Assembly (NCBI RefSeq): GCF_009873495.1
Contig: NZ_CP046703.1
Coordinates: 4,134,501-4,198,500, forward strand
Reading direction: 5' to 3'
Origin: Nostoc sp. ATCC 53789
Lineage (GTDB): Bacteria > Cyanobacteriota > Cyanobacteriia > Cyanobacteriales > Nostocaceae
Length of the DNA stretch: 64,000 bases
The notes under the pieces are model-generated. The model saw only the letters and a program-made list of their open reading frames with translations, did no database searches and was not told the DNA's origin. Shown here one piece after another: positions 9,554-17,867 of the stretch. The position numbers and the translations under genes are program-made. Position 1 is the first letter of the stretch. Each line of letters begins with the position of its first letter.

Positions 9554-11053
9554 CTACGACTGGGCGTGCCAATCTTGGGCTTGTTGGCGGATAGACTGTA
9601 ATTCTTCAGAAGACATTTTATCTAAATTCTTTAAAATAAAACTCATCCTTCCTTGAGACTGTAGTTGTTGGCGGTGTCGGTTAAGAAAATCCCAATAGAA
9701 GAAGTTGAACGGACAAGCATTTTTACCGACACGTTCCTTATGGTTATAAACACAACTTTTGCAATAGTCACTCATTTTATTTATATAGTTAGCAGAAGCA
9801 GCATAAGGTTTTGATGCCAACACACCTCCATCAGCAAATAAACCCATACCAATGACATTTGTCTGCATTACCCAGTCATAAGCATCAATAAACACTGCAT
9901 GGAACCAGTTTTCTACAGATTGTGGTGAAAGTCCGGAAATCAAAGCAAAATTACTCAACACCATTAGCCGTTGAATATGATGAGCGTAGCCAGTGCGTTC
10001 CACTTGCGTAAGAATCTGGTGTAGACAATTCATTTCGGTTCTGCTTGTCCAGAAAAAATCAGGTAGCGGTTGTGTGTGGTTAAACCAATTTTTATCTGAG
10101 TAATCTGCATCTACATAGTGATAGATGCCGTGCATATATTCTCGCCAACCCAACACCTGACGAATGAAACCTTCCACACTATTTAAAGGTAATTGGTGTT
10201 GGAAGTATGCTTGTTGTACGGCTTGAATTACCTCCATTGGTTGGAGTAAACCGATATTCAAATAAGGAGAAAGTAGCGCGTGCCACATTGTTTCTTCCCC
10301 TGTTACCATTGCATCTTGGTAGGGGCCAAAATGCGTTAGACGATTTTGAATAAACCAATCTAATACTTGAAGTGCCTGTTGGCGATTTATTCCCCAGCGA
10401 AAAGGTTTTATTTCCCCATAAGTTGGGCAAGTGAGAGAATTAACTTGAGCAATGACATCGAGAGTAATTTCGTCTGGTTCAAACCATTGTGCAGGTGGTG
10501 TATTTAATTTACCTTTGGGTGGTTGACGATTTTCTTTATCTAAATTCCACTGTCCACCAACTGGTTTATCTTTCTCCATTAAAATTTGGAAACGTCGCCT
10601 TCCTTCCCGATAAAAGTCTTCCATTAACAGGCGCTTACGATCTGATGCCCAATGATTGAATTCTTCTGTACTCCACAAAAAATGATTGTTAGGAATCAAA
10701 GTGATTGTACAGAAAAGTTCTAAACTTTGAATCATTTGGGTGAATGGTAGATCATTCGGTGTCATCACCCGCAACTGAGTAATTTGATTTTCCCTAATCC
10801 ATTCTTGGAGTGGTGCTTCAAAATCTTCAGCTATTTTGTATGTTACTGAATATTTTAGTTGTCGCAACTCTTGGGCAAAATGCCTCATTGCCGACCAAAG
10901 TAAGACTAACTTTTGCCGATGGTAAGGTCTTACTTGAACATGACGCAGTGACTCAATCAAAATTACAGGCACGTTCTCCTGATGAAAACAACTTTCTAAA
11001 GCTGCTTGTTTTACCCAAAGTTGATCGCCTAATACCCAAACCCCAATTGTCAC
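9554..11053 (-). CDS. Iron-sulfur cluster photolyase (FeS-BCP, prokaryotic (6-4) photolyase-like)
   Basis: A 499-residue member of the deoxyribodipyrimidine photolyase-related family (COG3046/DPRP). The N-terminal Rossmann-like part starts GVWVLGDQLW; the C-terminal helical FAD domain has cysteines at 343, 431, 434 and 447. Their spacing (88, 3, 13) is the same as recalled for the four [4Fe-4S] ligands of Agrobacterium PhrB (350, 438, 441, 454), so the cluster is almost certainly present. These enzymes repair (6-4) photoproducts with blue light and carry FAD and a lumazine antenna. The start is GTG at 11053, as no in-frame ATG lies near it. Upstream is an AT-rich TTCAAAATT repeat. Confidence 0.9.
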   Translation of the reverse strand: MTIGVWVLGDQLWVKQAALESCFHQENVPVILIESLRHVQVRPYHRQKLVLLWSAMRHFAQELRQLKYSVTYKIAEDFEAPLQEWIRENQITQLRVMTPNDLPFTQMIQSLELFCTITLIPNNHFLWSTEEFNHWASDRKRLLMEDFYREGRRRFQILMEKDKPVGGQWNLDKENRQPPKGKLNTPPAQWFEPDEITLDVIAQVNSLTCPTYGEIKPFRWGINRQQALQVLDWFIQNRLTHFGPYQDAMVTGEETMWHALLSPYLNIGLLQPMEVIQAVQQAYFQHQLPLNSVEGFIRQVLGWREYMHGIYHYVDADYSDKNWFNHTQPLPDFFWTSRTEMNCLHQILTQVERTGYAHHIQRLMVLSNFALISGLSPQSVENWFHAVFIDAYDWVMQTNVIGMGLFADGGVLASKPYAASANYINKMSDYCKSCVYNHKERVGKNACPFNFFYWDFLNRHRQQLQSQGRMSFILKNLDKMSSEELQSIRQQAQDWHAQS

Positions 11054-11162
11054 GTCGTTTCACTCCGAATTCAAAATTCAAAATTAATAATCGCCATCAA
11101 TAAATTTAGTTGCTCTGTATCCTTTTCTGTTTTAGTTATTGTTAGTACCACTAATGCCCATA

Positions 11163-11297
11163 CCTACAGATAAACATAGATAAGCTGTCGCGTATTTAAT
11201 TTGCACAACCAGGGCGGGCAAGATGCCCACCCCACAAGAGATTCATTTTTTTGAGAATGCAAATTAAAATATTTTTAGCTTAGTGCTTATCTGTAGG
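11163..11297. repeat. MITE-like element with nested inverted repeats
   Basis: CCTACAGATAA (11163-11173) and TTATCTGTAGG (11287-11297) are perfect 11-bp terminal inverted repeats. Inside, TTTAATTTGCA (about 11195-11205) pairs with TGCAAATTAAA (11258-11268). The centre holds GGGCGGGCAAGATGCCCACC, another small palindrome. The 135-bp unit has no ORF and fills most of the gap between the photolyase and the SAM hydroxide adenosyltransferase gene. Confidence 0.65.
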
Positions 11298-11409
11298 GCG
11301 TGGGGAGTGGATTTGATTTAGGAGTTTATGAGTTTTCCTCTAGAATTTTTGGGTGCGATCGCCTTTGAATAACTGATGAAATGCATAAACACAAGCCAAC
11401 TACAGGATT

Positions 11410-12201
11410 TCACGCAATTCGAGTTACTTGCTGATTCACACGGGGACGGCCAAAGCGCTCCCAAGCACTCCCTCCTCGTAGAAATAGCTCTAAAAAGCGC
11501 AATGGTTTTTCTGAATCGCCTGTTGGCCAACCGGAACTACCGGGAGCAAAGGCTAAAGTTCCTTCAGATACCTTGAAGCTGCCATCAGAATACACAGCAT
11601 CACTGACCACATCTCCAATCCGAATCACAATCTTGCTTTGAGGCTCCAAGTTTAGTGTATGCGCCCCAATAGTTGTTTTGATGTTGCCGTAGCCATCAAC
11701 CCAGGCAATTCGATCTGGTGGAACATCTGGGATTTGCTCGTTCTTAAGGCTATCTCCCAGAAGGCTAAAATCTTCATTCATAATGGCAGCCGCAGCCGGA
11801 GGAAACACATCCCGTGAGCGAAACTGCGATCCACCACGAGAAACGTTCACTACTCGCAACTCCTTTGTATAGTCTTTGATAAAGGAGAGAGTGTAGCCCG
11901 CATTTACACCTACTACTTTTACACCATTGGATAAAAGGGCATAAGTTAGTCCTTCACCTTCATTATCCCGACGGGCTTCGGGATCATCTTGACGAGGGGC
12001 ACAGTTGTGATAAATTAGGCGATCGCTAGGGCCTGGGTTAAGTCCTAGTTGGGCAATCCAGAATCCCGTTGCTAAGGTACTGAATGCTGGCACCGAAAGC
12101 AAATGAATTTGGGCATGGGGAAAAGCCATCAGCAGACGTTGTGTGACTTCTATAAATGCCGGATCTCCTGTACCGTAGTCTGCAATGACGCAGATAAACA
12201 T
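11410..12201 (-). CDS. SAM hydroxide adenosyltransferase family protein (DUF62)
   Basis: A 263-residue protein of the SAM_HAT/DUF62 family, related to fluorinase, chlorinase and the much more common SAM hydroxide adenosyltransferase. Family features are the N-terminal VIADYGTGDPAFIEV (usually TDFG.xD), FPPAAAAIMNEDF in the middle, and the C-terminal beta domain with IAWVDGYGNIKTTI. The usual reaction is SAM plus water giving adenosine and methionine. The start has a very strong AAGGAGGAG about 6 nt before ATG. It stands alone. A halogenase role is unlikely, since no halide-loop features are seen, but cannot be excluded by eye. Confidence 0.8.
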   Translation of the reverse strand: MFICVIADYGTGDPAFIEVTQRLLMAFPHAQIHLLSVPAFSTLATGFWIAQLGLNPGPSDRLIYHNCAPRQDDPEARRDNEGEGLTYALLSNGVKVVGVNAGYTLSFIKDYTKELRVVNVSRGGSQFRSRDVFPPAAAAIMNEDFSLLGDSLKNEQIPDVPPDRIAWVDGYGNIKTTIGAHTLNLEPQSKIVIRIGDVVSDAVYSDGSFKVSEGTLAFAPGSSGWPTGDSEKPLRFLELFLRGGSAWERFGRPRVNQQVTRIA

Positions 12202-12356
12202 TCTGCTCCTCCTTCTGATGGGTAGTAATTTGCAATCAACGTAATTCGTAATTCATAGTTATGAATTATTCCGTCATTATGTGATTACAGAGTGAAATAA
12301 ACACTTGTTTGTTAATTTCACTCCTAATTAATAACGTTAAAGTATTAGTTAACGCA

Positions 12357-13262
12357 ATGAAAACAATCACTTCACTTTTTAACGAAGAACGCAACCAACT
12401 CCAGACAGATATTGATAACACAACCAACATCGAGGAGACAGTTAAATTGGTTCAAAACCGACTTGATAATCTCGAAAGAATTTACATTGAAAAGCTTAAT
12501 TTAGCTCAAGTTCGTCTAGCTTCCTTTTTCCTAGATACCCTGCGGCAGTCCATCGCCACTCTTGCTGCGGCTAACTATTCTCAAATTGCTCCAATAGAAC
12601 AAAAGCAATTTACTAACCCAAATACAAACTTTTTTTCCAGTAGATTAATTTTGAAACTGCTAAAGGGACTAATTTATATAGGCATCTTAGGCTCGTTATT
12701 CTCTTTAACTAAAACTACCCCTGGTGCATGGATGGCTATCTTACTAACCTCTCTACTTCTAGGGGTAGAAGTTGTGCTTCAACTCGACTTAAAGAATCAG
12801 CAAAATTCTATATCTTCAGAACTATTGGAATTACCTAAACCTCTGCTCCGGGTTGATAGCAAAATATTTTTAGATCATCTTGGTGATGCTCTCAACACTA
12901 TCGACCTAGCAGTAGCTAGAGTAGAAGATGGAAATAAACATGAAGGCGATTTAGCAATAGAAGAACTGCCAGAATTATTGAATTTTTTGCAAAGGCTAAT
13001 GGGCGCATCAAAACTTGATAAACCCCAAATGGCTTATGAACTTGCAAAACTTCTGCCACAGATTTTAATGTCTCAGGGAATTAACACTCAAATTTATCGA
13101 CCAAATGACCCTCACAGTGATCGCAATTATTTTGACTTTGAGCCAAGTACCGACCCCGATACTAAAGAACACGTAACTCTAACTCCGGCTTTGTTAAAAG
13201 GCGATCGCTTGATTCGGCGCGGTAGGGTAATTGAGCCAGCATATTCCGCTTCTAGAGAATAA
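12357..13262 (+). CDS. Membrane-anchored coiled-coil protein, partner of the downstream actin-like ATPase
   Basis: A 301-residue protein counted from the ATG at 12357. An in-frame TTG at 12309 would add 16 residues but has no ribosome site. The first 90 residues are helical and charged (likely coiled coil). Two close hydrophobic segments follow (about residues 105-120 and 130-145), then a soluble acidic domain with GALxxL-like helices and a C-terminal ERVT-type tail (GDRLIRRGRVIEPA). No known domain is recognised. The stop is only 14 bp before the next gene, so the two are co-transcribed and probably work together at the membrane. Confidence 0.7.
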   Translation: MKTITSLFNEERNQLQTDIDNTTNIEETVKLVQNRLDNLERIYIEKLNLAQVRLASFFLDTLRQSIATLAAANYSQIAPIEQKQFTNPNTNFFSSRLILKLLKGLIYIGILGSLFSLTKTTPGAWMAILLTSLLLGVEVVLQLDLKNQQNSISSELLELPKPLLRVDSKIFLDHLGDALNTIDLAVARVEDGNKHEGDLAIEELPELLNFLQRLMGASKLDKPQMAYELAKLLPQILMSQGINTQIYRPNDPHSDRNYFDFEPSTDPDTKEHVTLTPALLKGDRLIRRGRVIEPAYSASRE

Positions 13263-13276
13263 TAGACAATAAGGGT

Positions 13277-15199
13277 ATGGAAATTTTAGAAACAATCGGT
13301 TTTGATTTGGGACACGGTGAAACGGCTGTAGCTAAAGCGATAGTGGAAAGCATCGACCCCCCCCAGATGCTGGAGATTAATAACAAGAAGAACCAAATTA
13401 CAGCCCTTGGTTGGCATCCTAAACTCGGTTATCTTGTCGGCGAACAAGCATTAATTCAAGCTGGTGTTACCCAACTGACAATTTCTTTTAAGCAAAAACC
13501 CAACAACGATCCCAAATATCGGGAAACAATCAGCACTTTTGTGGCAACTTACTACCGCCTTTTGAAAGAAAGCAAACAACTTGAAGGTGGGGAAGGTAGC
13601 TATTTTTACATAGGTTGCCCTTCAGGATGGTCGGTTAGCGATCGCACCGAATACCAAAAGCTACTTCAAGAAGCTGGCATTCCCCAACTAAATGTTGTAC
13701 CCGAATCGCGGGCTGCTTTCATGCAAGCCAAGGAAGCCGGGAAGCTGGAGTATGACAAACTTGTTGCATCGGTGCTAATTGTCGATATTGGTTCTTCAAC
13801 CACAGATTTTACTCTGGTTAAGAGCTTAGAAGAGATCCCGATAGATTTCGGGAGTAATACTTTAGGTGCATCTCTAATTGACAAAGCTATTTTTGCTCGG
13901 ACTCTTGCCAACCACGAGCAAAAAGCATTACTCGAAAAAGTATTTAAGGAATATCCCCATCATCAAGCTCGTTGTGAACTTGCTTGTCGCAAAGCTAAAG
14001 AAGATTATTTTTCTAATGAACAGCTATATAGCGATCCTGAATCCTTTGCGCGTGGCTTCGAGTCGATCAACGAACAGATTTATTTTATTCCTCAAGTCAA
14101 TAAATTGATGATGGAGGAAATTCTAAACCAGCCCTTACCGGAACTGGGGCATCAGAGTTGGGTGCGATCGTTTAGCGACTCTTTAACCGAAGCCAAAGAA
14201 AAACTAGAAAAACTTGGAATTGTGCCGAAACTTCTGCTGATGACTGGCGGTGCATCTCGCATGAAGTTTACGCACTTGCTTTGTCAGGAAATGTTTCCCG
14301 AACCAGAAACGCTGCTTCGCCCCGATCCAGAACCGGAACGGTGTATTGCACTGGGTTTAGCACGAGTAGGACGATGGGATTTGCGTGCTGCTGCTTTTAA
14401 AGAAGAAGTCAATAAACTATTTACCTCGAACCAGCTTAAAGGTTTGATTGAAAGGCATATCCCGGAGTTAATCGAATCATTAACTAAGCCTTTGACAGAT
14501 GGCTTGATTGTCAACGCAGTTAAACCAGCTTTAAAAGATTGGCAAAAAAACAAAATACGGACTTTAGCTGATTTGGAAACATCTTTGATCGGTCGGGCAG
14601 AACAGTGGCTCAAAAGCGAACGCGCTGTGCAGATAATTAATCATCAATGCGCTTCTTGGTTTAGCAATAAAATCCAACCAGATTTAGCCGCACAAACCGA
14701 TCCAATCTGTCGAAAGTTTCAGATACCTAGAAGCAGCTTAAGGTTTGAGGATAGCATTGACCCAAATTTTGTTAACCCAGAGCTACGAATTGGAGATGCT
14801 ATCCTTGCTGAGACAGTAGGCTTTATTGTCAATGTAGTAATTGGTGGAGGCACTGTAGCCAGCATCATTACTCTCATACTAACTGGACACTTAACCTGGC
14901 CTATTGCATTAGTATATGGGGCTTCGGTGATGGCGGCAGGAATGGAGCTAAATCGTAAGAGTGTTCAAGAAGTAATCAAGACAAATGTGGATGTACCTAG
15001 TTGGGTTCGTTCTAGTTTTTTGAGTGACAAAAAAATCGAGGATATGTGTGAGCAAATAAAGCCTGAGTTAGAGAAAGTTCTTCAAGAACAATTGACAGCA
15101 GATCAAGAGGCTTTTGATAAACTGATTAGTAAAGTTGAGCAAGGGCTGCAAAAAACCCTTTCTACCAAAGTCCAATCTTGCATAATTCTGATTCAATAG
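13277..15199 (+). CDS. Hsp70/actin-superfamily ATPase with C-terminal membrane hairpin
   Basis: A 640-residue protein. The N-terminal 365 residues carry the actin/Hsp70 ATPase motifs: phosphate-1 FDLGHGETA (9-17), phosphate-2 IVDIGSSTTDF (168-178) and adenosine motif LLMTGGASRM (320-329). There is no DnaK substrate-binding domain. Instead a helical region (370-505) is followed by two hydrophobic segments (about 513-535 and 540-556) and a charged helical tail. The 14-bp spacing to the upstream membrane protein gene suggests an operon. It is annotated only as an Hsp70-family protein by similarity; the real role (filament, transport or membrane remodelling) is unknown. Confidence 0.8.
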   Translation: MEILETIGFDLGHGETAVAKAIVESIDPPQMLEINNKKNQITALGWHPKLGYLVGEQALIQAGVTQLTISFKQKPNNDPKYRETISTFVATYYRLLKESKQLEGGEGSYFYIGCPSGWSVSDRTEYQKLLQEAGIPQLNVVPESRAAFMQAKEAGKLEYDKLVASVLIVDIGSSTTDFTLVKSLEEIPIDFGSNTLGASLIDKAIFARTLANHEQKALLEKVFKEYPHHQARCELACRKAKEDYFSNEQLYSDPESFARGFESINEQIYFIPQVNKLMMEEILNQPLPELGHQSWVRSFSDSLTEAKEKLEKLGIVPKLLLMTGGASRMKFTHLLCQEMFPEPETLLRPDPEPERCIALGLARVGRWDLRAAAFKEEVNKLFTSNQLKGLIERHIPELIESLTKPLTDGLIVNAVKPALKDWQKNKIRTLADLETSLIGRAEQWLKSERAVQIINHQCASWFSNKIQPDLAAQTDPICRKFQIPRSSLRFEDSIDPNFVNPELRIGDAILAETVGFIVNVVIGGGTVASIITLILTGHLTWPIALVYGASVMAAGMELNRKSVQEVIKTNVDVPSWVRSSFLSDKKIEDMCEQIKPELEKVLQEQLTADQEAFDKLISKVEQGLQKTLSTKVQSCIILIQ

Positions 15200-15229
15200 C
15201 AGTAAATATAGTTTTTATAATCTCAGCGT

Positions 15230-15283
15230 TCTCTGTGCCTCTGCGGTTAAATAAATTCCTTTTAAACCGCAGAGGCACAGAGA
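15230..15283. repeat. Long hairpin repeat (TCTCTGTGCCTCTGCGGTT)
   Basis: TCTCTGTGCCTCTGCGGTT (15230-15248) and its exact reverse complement (15265-15283) form a 19-bp perfect stem. A second copy with nearly the same arms and a similar loop (TAAATTNCTTTTAA) is at 54072-54124. Both follow the stop codon of a plus-strand gene, so they could stop or stabilise transcripts. Confidence 0.75.
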
Positions 15284-15413
15284 AAACAGAGAGAAGAGGT
15301 TAAAGAATTAAAATTTTCACCCACCTTGAAATGGCTAGTTTTATAACAGTAAAAAAGAGGTGAGCTTAGAGACAAAAGTCAGTTAATTAAATATATAAAT
15401 TACTAAAAATTCA

Positions 15414-16238
15414 ATGATTCAAACAATAGTTATTTTTCTCATCATTGGACTAATTATAGCTGGCATTTTAGCCAATCCCATCCTAATCAAAAGGCGAAGG
15501 AACCGTCTTAAACACCGTCCTTTTCCCCCACTGTGGAATGCAATTATTGAAAATAATCTTCCTATTTATCTGTGTCTCTCTCCCGATGAAATCAGACGAC
15601 TTCAGGGACATATTCAAGTATTTTTAGCAGAAAAGCAATTTATTGGCTGTAGAGGATTACAGGTGACGGAGGAAATGAAAGTTACTCTTGCTGCGATCGC
15701 CTGTTTACTTTTATTAAATGAACGTGGGCAATACTTCCCTAGACTTCGTTCAATTCTGGTGTATCCCAATGCCTATTTTGTTCAGGAAACAACTTCCATC
15801 GGAAAATATGTTGTTGAAGAAAGGCGTGTGGCCAGACTAGGAGAATCGTGGACAAATGACCAATTAGTACTGTCTTGGGAACAGGTAAAACAAGATATTA
15901 ATAACTGGAGAGATGGACGTAACGTTGTGCTTCATGAATTCGCCCATCAGTTAGATCAAGAAGATGGTAAAGCTGAAGGAGTTCCGATACTGCAAAGCAA
16001 CTCAGACTATGCTATTTGGGCGAAGGTGATGACAGAAGCATATCAGCAACTTTGTAATGATGTTCTACAAGGCGCAAAGACGGTAATGGATAGCTATGGG
16101 GCAACGAATCCCGCAGAATTTTTTGCCGTAGCGACTGAGACATTCTTTGAGAAACCACACCAATTGCTGTCTAAGCATCCGGCACTTTATGAGCAATTGC
16201 AACGTTACTATCAATTAGATCCTTTGCAATGGGTATAA
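15414..16238 (+). CDS. MtfA-type zinc-dependent peptidase (M90)
   Basis: A 274-residue protein with an N-terminal membrane helix (about 4-26) and the zinc motif HEFAH (174-178) in VVLHEFAHQLDQEDG. A downstream NPAEFFAVATETFFEKP supplies the glutamate ligand. Length and motifs match MtfA (peptidase family M90), which in E. coli is an aminopeptidase that binds the regulator Mlc; that partner is not expected in cyanobacteria. The gene stands alone after a hairpin repeat. No strong Shine-Dalgarno is seen before the ATG. Confidence 0.85.
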   Translation: MIQTIVIFLIIGLIIAGILANPILIKRRRNRLKHRPFPPLWNAIIENNLPIYLCLSPDEIRRLQGHIQVFLAEKQFIGCRGLQVTEEMKVTLAAIACLLLLNERGQYFPRLRSILVYPNAYFVQETTSIGKYVVEERRVARLGESWTNDQLVLSWEQVKQDINNWRDGRNVVLHEFAHQLDQEDGKAEGVPILQSNSDYAIWAKVMTEAYQQLCNDVLQGAKTVMDSYGATNPAEFFAVATETFFEKPHQLLSKHPALYEQLQRYYQLDPLQWV

Positions 16239-16316
16239 ACTAAATAAATAGGCAAGAATCACATTATGTCCCAATACGTTTGGGTTAAACGCTACTTGTA
16301 CAAAATTGTGGGTTTT

Positions 16317-16453
16317 GAGACGTGATAAATTGCCGTCTCTACAAGTGTTTTGGTTTTATCTGAACTGTATTGCATTATGTCCAGCTAATCAATCTTCCTT
16401 TCAAAATATTTAACGAATTACGAATTACAAATTACGTTAGCGTTCGCGTAGCG
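16317..16453. repeat. Cluster of small repeats
   Basis: GAGACG...CGTCTC at 16317-16339 is a diverged member of the GTAGAGACG palindrome family. It is followed by CGAATTACGAATTACAAATT tandem short repeats (about 16413-16433) and GCGTTCGCGTAGCG (16440-16453). That last 14-mer occurs again inside the kinase gene at 46307-46320. Confidence 0.55.
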
Positions 16454-16496
16454 TCTCGTAGAGAAGCGGGGCGTAGCCCATTACGAATTATTTCAA

Positions 16497-16952
16497 CTAG
16501 GAGCCTTTCATTGCTAGAATTTTTAAAGCTACTGCTTCAGGGACGGGCATAACTGATAATCGATTTCCTTGTCTCACCAACATTAAGTCTTCGGCGCTAA
16601 ACTTTTCTTTGAGTATTGATAGCAAGATAGGGTTAGAAAAAGTCTCAACGAATTCTACTACAACTGTTTGCCACCGAGGTGATTCAGAAGTTGATTTCGG
16701 ATCGTAATATTTACTTTCTGGCTCAAACTGGGCCGGGTCAGCAATATCTTTTTTCACTACACGCATTAACCCAGCAATATTAGGAGGATTAGCATTCGAG
16801 TGATAGAAAAAAGCTAAGTCCCCTTCCTCCATTTGGCGCAAAAAGTTACGAGCTTGATAATTGCGAACACCGTCCCAGATAGTCTGGCATTGCTGTTGAA
16901 GGTCAGCAATGCTATAGGCTTCTGGTTCTGATTTCATTAGCCAATAATTCAT
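16497..16952 (-). CDS. EVE domain-containing protein
   Basis: A 151-residue protein that is one EVE domain: NYWLMKSEPEAYSI at the start, IWDGVRNYQARNFLR, GDLAFFYHSN and the final LSVMPVPEAVALKILAM. EVE domains belong to the PUA-like fold and bind modified bases in DNA or RNA; stand-alone members are widespread and resemble human THYN1. The exact ligand is unknown. The gene is monocistronic. The start ATG at 16952 matches the conserved N-terminus. Confidence 0.9.
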   Translation of the reverse strand: MNYWLMKSEPEAYSIADLQQQCQTIWDGVRNYQARNFLRQMEEGDLAFFYHSNANPPNIAGLMRVVKKDIADPAQFEPESKYYDPKSTSESPRWQTVVVEFVETFSNPILLSILKEKFSAEDLMLVRQGNRLSVMPVPEAVALKILAMKGS

Positions 16953-17008
16953 CTACAAAAATTATCTATGTACAAAAGCATTTTAATTTTGAGCAGGTAA
17001 CTAAGTTC

Positions 17009-17057
17009 GTAGTAAGGACTTTAGTCCTTATTTTTTAAGCACTAAAGTGCTTACTAC
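17009..17057. repeat. Nested hairpin repeat (GTAGTAAG...CTTACTAC)
   Basis: GTAGTAAG (17009-17016) pairs with CTTACTAC (17050-17057). Inside are two more hairpins, AAGGACTTTAGTCCTT and AAGCACTAAAGTGCTT. This is a dispersed cyanobacterial palindromic repeat, placed between the minus-strand methyltransferase stop and the EVE gene. Confidence 0.65.
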
Positions 17058-17086
17058 AAGCCTTCTTGCACTAGTGAATATTTGGC

Positions 17087-17731
17087 TTAACTACGATAAG
17101 CTATAACGGCATAAAATGGATCTCCTCCAGCTGCACCCAACCACTGAAATAAATTCGGTAATGTTGATTTATGAGCTATAACTTCTGCGGTTGTAAATCC
17201 TGGGACTGAGGCGAAGTAAGCTTTGACTAATTCTACTCGCTGTGATTCTGAAGCCTCCCGCCAAGCTTGAATCGCCTTTTCAAAAAACATCCGGTTAGAA
17301 AAGCTGATAATTGCAACACCACCGGGTTTCAAGATGCGGTAAATTTCAGAAAATACTGCTTCCGGATATTGTACATACTGCACAGATACGCAATTGAGAA
17401 CAGCATCAAAATCTCCATCTGGTAAAGGTAGCTGCGGATTTTCGTTAAGATTTTGCACAAAATAATGATTTAAGCGGGTATTCCGTGCTAATTCCTCAGC
17501 GTTGAGTCCGTGTCCTTCTACATGGTCAAACTGCATCTCTTCTGGTAGATGGGACACCCAACTGCTCATCATATCAAGAATGCGGGTGTCGGGTTTGAGG
17601 CGATCGCGATATAAATCCGTTAGCTGTTGAATAAATCCTTCATCTACATGGGTTACAAAGCGGGGATAGGCATAGAACAGCTTATCGTCTTTGTCGTCTA
17701 ATTTCTGGCGTTGATTCGGTCTTAATTGCAT
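17087..17731 (-). CDS. Class I SAM-dependent methyltransferase
   Basis: A 214-residue protein with a methyltransferase fold: TRILDMMSSWVSHLP in the place of motif I, an acidic/GHGLN strand-2 region, FDAVLNCVSVQYVQYPEAV, then ILKPGGVAIISFSNRMF. Motif I lacks the usual GxGxG glycines (DMMSSWVS), which is a known variant of a cyanobacterial/plant group of these proteins but could lower SAM binding. The substrate is unknown. It is divergent from the glycosyltransferase at 17868. Confidence 0.8.
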   Translation of the reverse strand: MQLRPNQRQKLDDKDDKLFYAYPRFVTHVDEGFIQQLTDLYRDRLKPDTRILDMMSSWVSHLPEEMQFDHVEGHGLNAEELARNTRLNHYFVQNLNENPQLPLPDGDFDAVLNCVSVQYVQYPEAVFSEIYRILKPGGVAIISFSNRMFFEKAIQAWREASESQRVELVKAYFASVPGFTTAEVIAHKSTLPNLFQWLGAAGGDPFYAVIAYRS

Positions 17732-17867
17732 AAATCTCTGTTTTGGAGTACTTTTTTCAAAAAATGCGGCAATTTCAGGTATTGTTCAAAAAACACTATG
17801 TAACATATTTTAATAACAGCAAGACACATAAACGAGTCTAAATAGCAGCATCAATTTTATCAATTCA

